Of a stretch of 64,000 bases of DNA, positions 51,023-63,086 are shown in pieces. Where the stretch lies: positions 297,454-361,453 of the forward strand of contig NW_005179291.1 in NCBI RefSeq assembly GCF_000350225.1. Direction: 5' to 3'. Origin of the DNA: Chondrus crispus (Eukaryota > Rhodophyta > Florideophyceae > Gigartinales > Gigartinaceae). Positions within the stretch are counted from its first letter, which is position 1, and each line of letters opens with the position of its first letter. The notes beneath the pieces were generated by a model. That model ran no database searches. It was given only the letters and a program-made list of their open reading frames with translations, and was not told the origin of the DNA. The position numbers and the translations under genes are program-made.

Positions 51023-54000
51023 ATGTTGACCAATACATCGTTGAGGGAAGAGTTCCAAGTGAGGAACGCGCGGAAGAGCGTAAGAAGTGGATCAGAGGTG
51101 ACAGTAAAGCTAAAGCACTGATTGGTCTCTCCCTATCAGATGAGCATCTTGAGCATGTACGTGATGTTGATACTGCTCATGAGATGTGGGAAGCTATTGT
51201 CATCGTGTTTGAGAGGCACACTTTGCTGAACAAACTAGCTGCACGTCGTGAGTTCTACACTGTGAAGATGCTTTCCGGTGAAAAGGTGCTTGCATACATC
51301 AATCGTGTCAAGCAGCTGGCAGCCATCCTCAAGTCAATGAGCGTAAACATCGATGACAAGGAGATGGCCATGGCAGTGCTCAACGGTCTGCCTGCCCGTT
51401 TCGAGGCTCTCATCGTTGCACTTGATGCTCTCGGTAATGAGGAAAAGATATTCAGTTTGGACTTTGTGAAAAGTCGTCTGCTGCAGGAAGAGCAACGAGC
51501 AAACATGAAGTCTAGCTCCTCACAGACATCGGCTCTGGTTAATCGTGCCCCGAACAATCGGGACATAAACGATTACAAATGCACGAACTGCGGTCATACA
51601 GGCCATACGGCAACCCGCTGCTGGGGAAAGGATTTGAATGGGCGTCGCCCGGCTCCTCCTAGCGGATATAAACCGCGTATGTCTCAGCGGAAACAATCTG
51701 CATTTGTCACACAGAAACCTGATCCCGACATGGTTGTAAACAGCGTCGACTTCACATGTCTGATGTCGAAAGCTTCGCACACGAACGATATGGAGATGTT
51801 GCCTTCGTGGCTCGTAGATTCAGCTTGTACAGCTCATATTACATATGACCGATCTTTGTTTGCAATGTATGAGCCACTTGAATCCGCCTCTGTTCAGATG
51901 GGAACCAAGGCTAGTGCAAAGGTTGCCGGCCGTGGTGACGTTCACTTGAAGTTAAATGTGAATGGCCGCATCGAACCGTGCAAGTTGACGGATGTATTGC
52001 ACGTTCCGGACTTTGCGTTCTCTCTGCTCTCTGTCAGTCGAATGACTGAACTTGGACTAAAAGTTGGGTTCGAAAATGGAAAATGCATGATCAGACGAGG
52101 CTCAACTGTAGTGGCGACTGCGACATTGGTTGGAGAACTTTACGTTCTCGACATCGTCAGTGACATCGGATCTGCACATGCTGCCACCCTGCAAACGTGG
52201 CATGAGCGCTTTGCACATGTGCACTCTCAAGGTATTGCTTCGATGATTCGTGACAATGTGGTAAGTGGAGTCAAACTACTTGGTAATGAGGCTAACAAAA
52301 TCAACAATACTGACAATGATTGCATCTCTGAAAAATGTTCTGCGTGCGTCTACGGCAAAGCCACTCGATCTGTGATCCCAAAAGAGCGGTCCTCGAGGCG
52401 GGCATACTTCTGTCTAGACTTAGTTCACTCTGATGTTTGTGGCCCCTTAGAGGTGCAGTCCATTGGTGATGCCAAGTACTTCATTACCTTCATAGATGAT
52501 CACTCAAACTGGTCAGTAGTGTACCCTATGCACCATAAATCAGAAGCATTTGAACGATACAAAATGTTTGCACAACTTGCTCAGACTCACACTGGTCGCA
52601 AGATCAAAGTGCTTCGCACCGATCGAGGTGGTGAGTATCTGTCCACGGAGTTTAAGTCTTTTCTGATTGCAAATGGTACTCAGCATCAAATGACGACCGC
52701 GTACACACCGGAGCAAAATGGCGTCGCCGAACGACTGAACAGAACTTTGGTAAACTTGGTGCGCTCCATGCTAGCGCACAAGAAAGTTACAAAGGGGTTC
52801 TGGGCAGAAGCACTTGCCAATGCAGTGTACGTTCGAAATCGAGTCACGTCACGTGCCATTCCCCCCAAGATGACCCCATACCACTTATGGATGAAATCTG
52901 TGCCAAATGTTGGTCATTTGCGTGTTTTCGGTTCAAAGTGTTGGTATACATTACCAAAACACAACATCCAGAAACTTGACGCCCGTGCAAATGAGGCAAT
53001 GTTTCTGGGGTATGCTGAAAATACGAAAGCTTACAAGTTGTGGGATGGTGATTTGCACAAAGTGATCGTATCCAGAGATGTTACTTTTGACGAGTCCACG
53101 GGAGGCAAATCTGGTGAACCGATGGATACAAACGAGGAGGCTACAACTGATGATGACACAATCAACTTGAACATCGATGAGGAAGTTGCAGAAAATGATG
53201 CAGTGGCATCAGAAGCATCATCGCCGGATGAACAACAAGACTCTGATGAATCCTCCAACTCCTCCCCAACTGCAGGGGAGGACGAAACCACCGAAACAGT
53301 TGACCAACACGTAGTTGAGGAAGAAACGATTGATCCGCCAACTAATCTCCGTCGGTCCACTCGCGTTCGCAAAACGCCTGGGGCGTGGTGGGCAGCAGCT
53401 TTGGTGACTGCTGGACTCCTTAGCCACGCCCATGTGATAACGGAAATCCCAAACTCGTACAAGCAAGCTATGGATTCTCCAAAAGCTCGCTTCTGGCAGA
53501 AGGGCATCGACAAAGAACTTGCTTCACAACACAAAAACAGAACATGGACACTTGTTCCAAGATCTCAAGCATCAAACGTCCTGACGTCCAGGTGGGTTTT
53601 CGGAGTGAAGCAACTTCCTGACGAGTCCGGAAAATTGGTCGAAACTGCAAAGGAACGTCTTGTGGCACGAGGCTTTCAACAAGTAGAAGGCATCGATTAC
53701 ACTGAAACTTTCGCCCCTGTCATCAAGTTCACAACTATCCGTCTGCTGCTGGCACTGGTTGCGCACTTTGACCTTGAGCTGCATCAGATGGACGTGGTGA
53801 CTGCCTTCCTCAACGGTGAACTTCACGAAGAAATCTACATGGAGCAACCTGAAGGATGCATCGACAAAGTCAAACCTGATTCGGTGTGTAAACTTTTGAA
53901 AGCAATCTATGGTCTTAAGCAAGCCCATCGCCAATGGCATAGTAAGATCGATGAGTTTCTGATCACTGAACTTGGTTTCAACACTACACGCAGCGACCCA

Positions 54001-55038
54001 TGTCTTTACATTCGACGTCAAGGCAATGTCATCATGATTATCGCGTTGTACGTGGACGATCTGCTGCTAGCTGGAAGTGACTTGGAGTCCATATTATGGA
54101 TGAAAAATGAACTCAACAAACGATTCGATATGAAAGACCTTGGCGAAGCGAAGACTTGTATTGGTCTAGAGATCGACCGTATACGTTCTAAACACGTCCT
54201 GACCGTCACGCAGTCGAAGTATGCCCAAGCAGTACTGAAACGGTTCAAAATGTCGGCATGCAATCCTTGCGTTACTCCGATGGAACAGTCTCGACATGTC
54301 ACAATGCAAGTGGCCGAAACTGGCACTGATGACAACCCATGCTTTGAACCATATCGTCAGGCCATTGGTTGTCTAATGTTCCTAATGGTCGGGACCCGCC
54401 CCGATATTGCGTTTGCCATTGGAAAGTTATCTGAACACTGTGCCGACCCTCACGAGTCGCACTGGTCAGGTGTGAAACGTGTTTTGAGATACTTGCGTGG
54501 GTCCCAGCATCTTGGAATAGTGTTTGGTAAAGATGATCTTGGTACGGAACTTCATGGGTATAGCGACGCAGATTGGGGTGGATGCCTTGAATCACGGAAA
54601 TCAACGAGTGGGTACGTGTTCAAGCTTTGTGATGGGCCTATCAGTTGGGCTTCCCGGAAACAAACAGTAGTTGCAAAGTCTACTTGTGAGGCAGAATACA
54701 TCGCACTCAGTGAAGCATGCAAAGAGGCTGCGTGGCTTCGACGCTTCCATGCCGATGTACTTGGTGCGAATTCGGATCCAACAATTCGCGTTGGATGTGA
54801 CAACGCTGGTACGATTGCGTTTGCTCAGAACGAATCTACAAATCGTCGCAACAAGCACATTGATATTACGTATCATTTTGTTCGAGATGCGGTGCAGCGA
54901 AAACTGGTCACATTGTACCATTGTCCGACAACAGAAATGCCAGCCGATATGCTGACCAAACAACTTGGTCGCGTGCTGTTTGAAAAGTTCGTGGGCATGG
55001 TTGGGCTTTCCGAGTGCAAAGCTGCCCAAAGCATGTGA
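51023..55038 (+). pseudogene. CopA-4 gag-pol without its first codons
   Basis: From about Gag residue 35 to the end CKAAQSM, with CCHC knuckle, protease DSACTAH, integrase D,D35E (EQNGVAERLNRT), YVDD and RNase H motifs. The whole segment is one open frame, highly similar to CopA-1. It is not expressed as a normal polyprotein because the gene start is separated by the CopC-1 insertion. Confidence 0.92.
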
Positions 55039-55049
55039 TCGAGGGGAGG

Positions 55050-56301
55050 TATTGAAAATGTGCGACCACATGCTGTTATCTGGAAAGTGCAAAATCGAGC
55101 GACACGTGTACATGACTCGACGGTCCAGACCCTCACCCCATATCACCACATGACACGTGTAAAGTCTCAGATTTTGGGGTTCTGGGGACGAAAGTGGACT
55201 TTTGGAGGATTATGCAAATTTGCATAAATGCCGAAAATTTGCATTTGGCCCGAACCGTTATAGGGCTACACAGGCAATACTGCAAATCTATTTGGGTGTC
55301 GGTTCGAATGCTGCAATTCTATTGGTCTGTTATTGTCCACTTATATGCAGTCATGCTGGTGATATATCTTGAATGATCGGTATACGTTTTAATTACATCA
55401 TTTCGGGGGTTTCAAGTTGTTCACCATGGTTGTAAGGGGTAATTACGTGTGGCCTTGGCGCTGGACACTTGTGTGCGGTGTACACATGTACACATCACCA
55501 GGTTGCTGCGTGTACGTACACTTGTACACGTCGTCTACATACGGTCCGGCGCGTGTCCGAGCACAGTACATGTGAATTAAAAGTACAACAAGTATTTCTC
55601 GCAAGAGACATGTACTTACGTGAGTATTCAGTGTACGCGTCACGCTGTATGCGACCCTTGCATCAGCATGCGCCGTTGTACTACACTCTCGTCAGCATGC
55701 GACGTTGTACTGTGCTCTCGTTATGGTGCGCCGTTGGATGCAAGTTGATGACAGTACTCGTGTGATTCACATCGGATATCACGTGAGATGTGTAGAAAGT
55801 TTGGATGCACATTGTTGCTATCCGTGATAGTTGTCTGGCAGTGTGTATCGAAATTAGTAAGGTACGAAACAAGGGCATGTATGGGGACTGAGATATGACA
55901 GGACTTTGCGTTGTTGGAAATAGAGAGATGCCAAGTTGTTCATTGCGCAAGAATATATTCTGTCATGTCTGGATGCAGATTAGTAAGGTGTGAAACGATT
56001 GCATGCATAGGGCCATGGTTTACAGTCACTCGAAATGTGTAGAAACTGTTGTGCACTGATAGTCAATAGTCAATTCGTAAGGTGGAAATAGAACAGTGTG
56101 GACGGGCCAGAAGAGGACCACGCTTGGTCGCGCATATGGTGAGTACGGTTTACCAGGTGCCAAAGTAATGGGATAGTGTAACACTCAAAGTGTATAAGTA
56201 TCGCCGAAAGACGGCTCCAAGTAAACCTCGGCACCAACTCCTTCACTCACACACATCAACCTGCCCTCCTTCTTTCCCTTGCCCCTCCGAACCTACCATT
56301 A
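55050..56301 (+). repeat. CopA-4 3' LTR, subtype A' (1252 bp)
   Basis: Nearly identical to 14226-15476. TATAAGTA at 56193-56200, followed by GCCGAAAGACGGC. Confidence 0.92.
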
Positions 56302-56418
56302 GTCCGATGACTGCCTTTGCTTTTCCGTCACCACCGATCCATTTTCTCCGGTCATCTGAGGTCGCATTCTCCGGTATATCATCAAAAACGTATTGATCGA
56401 CATCTCGGAGAGCAAGCT
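56302..56418 (-). mobile_element. CopB-3, 117-bp gag fragment between two insertions
   Basis: Matches CopB-2 gag at about 30010-30126 on the same strand with few differences (ESDDCLCFCV region in another frame). CopA-4 abuts it on the left and Gyp-2 on the right, so both inserted into one older CopB copy within about 117 bp. Confidence 0.82.
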
Positions 56419-57385
56419 GTAGTGCAATGCGCCTGTTAGGCAGAGACCAAGGTCCGACGGTCCAACACAAACAACAGCAACGAAAACAACAACTGCCAAC
56501 GGCACAGCGCTACGGAGTGTTCGAAGCTCTCTGTCCTCTTTAAGCGGGTTTGCGGCCCGCAGTAGCTCGGATCCCTGATAGGGGGGGGCAAAGAGAAGGG
56601 CCCAGCCCGGGATCGGTAAATGGTGGTAGAGACTTGTAAAGGCAACTGCTCGACGAGTTCGGAGGGGTGTTTAGGTAAACCTGGTCCGATGGGTCGTAAA
56701 TCCAATGCTCGAAGAGCGCCTTGTACACCTTATACCCTTGATAAGGTCTTCGACGGGGACGTCGCAACGTAGCCCGTCGGGAAAGAAGAAAACGTAGCAG
56801 CGCTACACCTTCGTACTGCCCGATGGCAAAGTACCAACAACGGATCGGTCGCAACCAGATTCCGATGGAACGAACACTGAGATAAACACCACTGGTGCAC
56901 CAACAAAAAAGCCCGATGGCAAATGACGTCACGTTGCGGATCGCAATCCTACAAGGTGGGACCAACTCAAGATTAAGGGAAATTAGGATAGGGAAATAAA
57001 GGAAAATTGATAAGGAAAAAAGGGGACCCCCGAGCGCAAAGGATAAAGTAATCTGTAGTTGAAGGGAATGTCTTGTAAAAGACGGACTTCAACCAAGGTG
57101 ATATCAGACTCTGGCAACTCGGGTTACCTTTACTGACTTGGTCGTCAGAGGGCTAAGGTATATATTGCCCCGCCGGAGCCAGTACAGTAGCTCGCGGCGC
57201 TAGATCCTAGATCTAATCTAGTGTCAGCTAAATTAATGCCAACTAATTAACTAAATAAAATAAAATAATTAAAAATTAAAACTGTGCAATTATTCACACG
57301 TGTGTCCCCCAAACCCGGACTACTTTTCATATCCAAATATTTTCCTTTCTTTTCACCCCGCTTTCCAGGTGCGTATTGCACTACA
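56419..57385 (-). repeat. Gyp-2 3' LTR (about 967 bp)
   Basis: Starts TGTAGTGCAATGCGCC and ends GTGCGTATTGCACTACA: terminal inverted repeat matching at 14 of the first 16 bases. The boundary on the left coincides exactly with the end of CopB homology. Only one LTR is in the window, so the call rests on termini and context. Confidence 0.75.
57159..57166 (+). promoter_or_regulatory. TATA-like box in Gyp-2 LTR facing the antisense ORF
   Basis: TATATATT on the plus strand, about 350 nt upstream of the antisense ATG at 57508. A promoter for the antisense ORF inside the LTR is inference. Confidence 0.4.
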
Positions 57386-57397
57386 TATCCCCCTTCC
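57386..57397 (-). promoter_or_regulatory. Gyp-2 polypurine tract
   Basis: Minus strand reads GGAAGGGGGATA immediately before the LTR start TGTAG. Confidence 0.65.
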
Positions 57398-57507
57398 GAG
57401 CGCTCTTGTACGCCACTCCGCCATCGTATTATCTCCTCGCCGTTTCTCTCATAACCCCACACCACCGCATCCGGTATCCGGTGAAAGTGCAAGAGCAAGA
57501 CGGGCCC

Positions 57508-59461
57508 ATGTTTCCTTCATCCCCGAGCCACTTGAGTGGCGGTACCAAACGCAAGCGCCCCGGCGTGGGCTTTTCTTCCACTTCCCACGACCCTGTAAGT
57601 CTTCCTTCCATCCCTCGATTACCCCCTGATTCCCAACATGCCGGCCCTGGTGCCCACATCGACTCCGGTCCTGACACTCCGTCCTCACGTCGATACTCTG
57701 CTGCGTCGGAGCTCCACGATAAGGCCATGTGCTTTAATCCTGAGCTTTTTGCTTCCGCTAAATGGTTCTCAGTGATCGGTGTATGCGCCTTCGATGACAT
57801 TGCTTACTCGTTCGCCGATGGCGCCGGTATGCTTCCAGGACAAATCCCCCTTCAAGCCATCCGGTCTTACGATTGGTTGGCTCGCATCGCCATTCCTCCC
57901 TCCATTCTATGTCACACTCCTCCTCGTGGTCGTGCGATGTTATCGACCCGCTTCATGACCGCTGTGTGTGACAGGCTTGAGCTGCCATTGACGCAGGATC
58001 TCATCCCTGAGGAATTCGGTTGTGACACGTGGCAATTTCGCACCGAGGGCGAGTGGTCTTACCTCGACAACATGGCTTGCCTGGACCTCTGATAGCCCTC
58101 CTCGTGAAGTTAACCGCCTTTGGTTCAACCAACGAACCGTCTCGTGCGACGCTATGATGTGGACCAACGCCATAATTCCGGCTAATTTCCGACTTATCAA
58201 GCGGGGTACCATCCCCTTCTTCCAACATACAGTGCGCTTCGAACGGCGCATTCGGTCTGACACGGGTTATTTTGTGGCCTACCAGATGTTGGAGGCGCGT
58301 GAAATCTCGAGGTCCCATTACGCGAATCGTTACCAGCGTATTCCGTCGTGGTGGAGCCAATTTGAGGTCTGCCAAGGCTTCTGGGCTGAGCTCTGCCCCG
58401 TGTACACGTATTACGGAAGGTATTTACGTGACCCTCGACACGGCCTTTGGGTAGTCTTCCTCACAGAGTGGTGTACCAAAGTGGCAGTGACCCTCCTGTG
58501 GGAGACCTACGACTGCTGGAGGTTGTGGTACTTGCCTCCCCAGCTCATCAGCCTTATGCGACGCCTCGATTATTCGATCCCGCTGGGCGGTGCTGATGCA
58601 GACACTGAACTGCATTCTCTCCTCGATAAAATAAAGGAGGTCGATTGGGACTCAATACCGCGTCAAAATTCCTCTCGTTTCTTCGTCCGGCAACGCCCCT
58701 CCTTCTCTCCTGGTCGTGCTGATCGTGGTGCTGGGGACTTCGCTTGGTTTAACCCCTGGCCGGGATCGCAATGTTCTTGCGACGAGGCGCGTCTGAGTCG
58801 ACAGTATGGGAGTCAGACGCCCGTTCCGGTTGAATTGCCCGTCCTCCTTGCGGATCCCCGCGAGCGGGACCTCTGTCCTCGGGAGCCTTTGCGTTCTCGC
58901 CCGGTATTACCGGTCTCACCGACTTCACTTCCTGTCGATCCGGCCGGCCTCACTCCTCCTGTGAATGCTTCGATAAGGGCGACGAGAGCCCCTGAGAATG
59001 AGGAAGTCAAATCCCCTTTGCGGTCCCATTCACCTCCAGTGGCCAGGTGTCAACCTCTATCAGAGACGAGAGAGGTCCCCTCGTCATCTAGCCGGACTGA
59101 CAGTCTGTCCGTGCGCGCCGTCCCAGAAAGGAAGGGAAATTATTCGTCCCTTACCCCCTCGGCTCCTCCTGCACCGTCTTCCCCTGTGCACGTCCCAGCT
59201 TGTCCCCCTTTTCCTGCGGCTGTTCCAGTTGCCTCCCCCTTGCCGCCAAATGCGGACGCAGTCCAATCGACCAGGGGAGGTTCGACCTCTCCGTCCTCTC
59301 CAGATGTCATCAAAAAGAACGATGGCACCGCCAGCGTTTATCGCACATTACTCCGTGCACACGGAATAAACGAGGGGGCTCTTCGAGGAGCGTCCCTTGT
59401 TGACCTGCGCTTACTGGCGCAACTTGTCGCCTCACTACCAAAGAAAAATATTCTCGGGTAA
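57508..59461 (+). pseudogene. Gyp-2 antisense ORF region, distant relative of the Gyp-1 one
   Basis: Opposite to pol, 122 nt inside the 3' LTR. Likely ATG at 57508 (MFPSSPSHLSGG). Ser/Pro-rich start with a basic patch (TKRKRPG). A core with IPLQAIRSYDWLARIAIPP, EEFGCDTWQFRTEGEWSYLDNMA and W-rich helices (HGLWVVFLTEWCTKVAVTLL, CWRLWYLPPQL). A long Pro/Ser-rich part follows and a short helical C-terminus (GASLVDLRLLAQLVASLPKK). The motif CD-F-E-Y(I/L)D-MA and the later LW helices line up in order with the Gyp-1 protein. Not open throughout (about one break). Function unknown. Confidence 0.6.
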
Positions 59462-62400
59462 ATCGTCCCATTGACCCCTTGCTGATGGTAGCGCCCTGCC
59501 GATCTATGTTCGGATCATTGTCCGCTGAGAGTGTTGACTCATCGTCGGCACTTCCCTTCGTTCCACCGAAATTAATTGCATTTCCTTCTCCTATCCACTT
59601 CCTCCTCTTGTTACATTTTTCCTCCTCTTTTTTTCAACACGTACGTCATCCTTCTCCTCATTTTCCTTTTCCTCCTCTTTATCCAACGTTTTGACGGGGC
59701 CCACACGCCCCGATTTTTGCTCTCTCTTTTTTTTCTCTTTGACTCATGCGCCCCGTCACTGCTGTCGCTTTCCTTCATCGCCAGTTTTCCTCCTCCTTTC
59801 CTCATGCGCCCCATCACTGCGTTCGCCCCTTCTCTTTTCCACTTTCCTCCTCTTTGCGACCTCTTCAAAGACATCATCGGATACCTGCTACTTCTGTTGA
59901 TTCGTAGTCCATGTAAACACGTAATGGCTGGGACGAACCAGCTCCCTGACAGGGAGTCTGTCGTTCTGCGAATTTCCAAACCAGTGAGCTACCTCGATCG
60001 ACTTCTATACCGACCAACTCGGGCCCGCATACACCACAGTGTCGCATGTCTCCTCCACATCGGGGAATTGGTGGCGCCCTCTCCTCAGTCTTTTTTGCAC
60101 TTGTAGGTGGTCTTCATACTCGAGATCGTTTTTGCGAGGTTCACGAATGCGATCACGACTCGACCCACATTTTCTTCCCCCCCTTTTTTTCTTTGCTTCG
60201 ACGGCATCAATAAATTTCCTCATTGAGGTCCGGCGGCGAGGGGTAAACACTCCCTTAGGGAAAAACTTCGTCATCGTTTTGGGGTAATAAATGATTCTTA
60301 CAACCGGTGGTGACTCGTCGGGGGTTTTTCGCTAGCAGCGAACTGTCTGAAATTTTGGTTTCTCTGCTTGGGCTCGTTGACGATGTCACTCCTCACAACC
60401 CTCCTGACCTTCTGCGCTCCTTACAAGCCGTTAGCCCTTTCCAAATTCTCCGTCCTTGCGGCGGACTGTGGGTCACACTGCAGAACTGGTCATCGACGTA
60501 TGATGTGGGGTTGGCGTCGTGTCGCGGAGTCGTAGTTCATCCAAAAAGAAAAAGATACATGGAACGGGCAAAGGAGAGGATTGTCCAAAGAAAACAAAAA
60601 AATAACACTAGCGTGGTCAAAAAGAGGAGAGAGGGACTCTCTCTCGTCGTTGTAGCTGGTCCCACTGTGACAAAAACAATAGGTGGGGGATGCGGAGCTC
60701 TTGACTCTGTTGTTAATAATACGGTCACAAGTTTCCTCCGTAGATGGATGCGGTTGTATGAGACGACTTCTTGGAAGGTGAGCTCAAATTCTTCATTACC
60801 AACTTCATCCTCCCCGCACTCCGATTTCTCATCGTGTGGGCTGAGGGAACATCCCTTCTTTCGATCTCCTCATGCGTGGATCAATCCAGCGGCTGCTCCA
60901 CTCGGATCGGGTGTCGTTTTCGTGATTGACGAACCCGCGTCGCGAGTCTCCAGCGACCTCCTTCTACTCTCGCATCACTTACACGCCACATAGCATTCCC
61001 TCGACGCTCCTTCACATTTTTTTTCACAGCGATCGCGACGTACATCTCTCAGGCTCTCCTGTAGCTTCTTATGGACAGTATTCGACAATCATCGTTTCGA
61101 CCAGGTACTCGGTCTCCATCCTCGCTACTGGCGCACGCAGATGACGAGCGGGGGGGAACAACGTCGAAGGCGACGTCACCGTACTGGGGAACCAGGGACT
61201 CCCGCTGAGGGGGTTCCATCCAAACATTTCACTTGTAGACGGATGTTGCTCCGGATGGTTTGTGGTATCCCTTGTGGTACATACAAAAAACATAGCAGCG
61301 TCGAGGGATCGACAAAAGCGAATTAGGGAGGGTCTCCCCTGGAGTTGACCTTCAAAAGTGTTGGTACAGTCTCCGGGGTGTGACCCGTGTGTCGCACGTC
61401 CGTTCATAACACGGTAGGAGAATTTCCTCGTCAGGCCGTCGTGGAGCCCGAGTATTCGTGGATCGCGTTAGAGCTTCATACGTCGCCATTCCCCTTTTTT
61501 GTCTCTTCTCGATTACCGTCCTCCTTGGTCTTTGCTAATCTTTAGGGACTTGCAGAGCGACGTCCGCTATACGGGTTCATGCTCATGTCTTCACCCAACA
61601 AATAAATAAAAGGAGGCAGAACAAAATAGAAACCGAAGGGAGTGAAGCTCCCTAGGAAACAAACGACGGTCCGTCACGAGTCAGGGGGCGAGTCGCTAGC
61701 GCGCAGGATACATGGGAAAGGAGTGAGGTCGATCGGTGTTGACCGGGCGACGGCTGCAACCTCGGTCAGCAGCCATCTTCGTAACTCCGGATATGTCGTT
61801 GACAGTAATTCTTCTCCGTTCGACGCTCGTTAGTCCGTCGGTTTATGGGGTGTGGTTAGCGTCCTGCCCGGGTGACCGGGCTTGAGTGCGGATAGACTTC
61901 GGTGTTTGTATCGTCAGCTGCGGCCGGCGACAACAAATCTGCGGCAACTCCTTCGGTTTCTTGATCTGAGTTAAAATTTGGCGTCATCCCCTGTATCTCA
62001 CTTCTGCTCGCGCGCCACTTGTCCTTTGTCCACTCGTGAAAAAACCTCAAAAAACATTTTCCTTTCAAATTATGACAAGCGGGTGTGGATCCCTGATTTA
62101 AACGTCCCTTTGCGTGCGCACTCATGCGACGCGCGATCATACGTAATTTGCGCATTGTCTCCACCTGCGGCTGCAGTGACTTCGTCACTTCCTGATGTAG
62201 CGCATCTCGCCGCTCTATCTCCATGAGCGTTAAGCCACCCATACTTGCTCGTCTCACCTCATCTTTCCTTCTCGCCATTGCCGATGCGCCTTACTTCCGC
62301 CATGCTCATTCCTCGCTAGCTTCGTGCTGTGGTTCACAGCGTCCGTCTCGACTCGACAACATCCCGCATGCGTAATCTCGCCTGGGCGTGCCTTTGTGAG

Positions 62401-63086
62401 GACCGTCCTTACTCCTCACCACGGCGCGATCCGTAACATCCTTTCCAACTTGATAACTTCTCGACGGGGGCATCCTCTTTCGCTACCACGCGAATACCTT
62501 GGGGCCTCATAATTCTGCACAGAGCCGATCTCCGGTTGCTGATTCTCAATTCGATCACCCTCTTTCCAGCACATTTCCATCCTATCTCACTATTTCAGTC
62601 GCGGTTCCCTCACTTCTCGCATCCTACACGTCGTCTTGATCTGCCTCGTCCGCGTGCAGTCGCCCCTCGACTGCGTCCTCTCCCAACCTTTTACCTTATC
62701 TCGAAGGTAGCACACTCGTCAACCTGACGCATCCCCTTCTTCTCCAATCTTCTCGTCACACCCGTTCCCTTGTAGAACAGACTTCTTCCTCGACTCGAGA
62801 TACAGCTTGTGGCCTTAATCACGATCGGCGGTTCGCAATCCCTTGTCGCCCTTGGGCGGCTGTCGTGTTCTTCTGACATTACGCACGATCGTTCCGGAAT
62901 GACCGACCTAGGTGCGTCTCGGGAAGGGAAAACAAACATAAAAAACAAAACAACCGAAAAAAAACAAAAACGAAACAGAATAGTTAAGAGAGTAAAAACA
63001 TAGGAAACTGGTTGCGGCTCGCGTCTTCTTCTCGCTTTCCATCATCACATTGCGTATGGAGCTCATCCTGGTCTCGCGCGTGCGAC
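59462..63086. other. Gyp-2 spacer between antisense ORF and pol
   Basis: About 3.6 kb. The stretch 59570-59870 is strongly pyrimidine-rich. Open frames at 60307-60993 (+) and 61856-62278 (-) match nothing I recognise and have no counterpart in Gyp-1. Its length matches the Gyp-1 spacer once the chimera is discounted. Confidence 0.5.

Larger units (their letters stand above)
51023..56301 (+). mobile_element. CopA-4, Copia element with subtype A' LTR (3' part)
   Basis: Plus-strand CopA from early gag to the 3' LTR. The 5' LTR, leader and first gag codons are displaced by the CopC-1 insertion and should lie left of the window. The visible coding part is open. LTR subtype A', like CopA-X. Its right end abuts CopB gag (56302); expected duplication GTCCG. 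Confidence 0.9.

Noticed and set aside
56540-56965. 141-codon minus-strand frame
   Set aside because: Lies wholly inside the Gyp-2 LTR.
60307-60993. 228-codon plus-strand frame in the Gyp-2 spacer
   Set aside because: No recognisable domain, irregular composition, no counterpart in Gyp-1.
61856-62278. 140-codon minus-strand frame in the Gyp-2 spacer
   Set aside because: Has a basic helical start but no motif or relative in the window; not supported.
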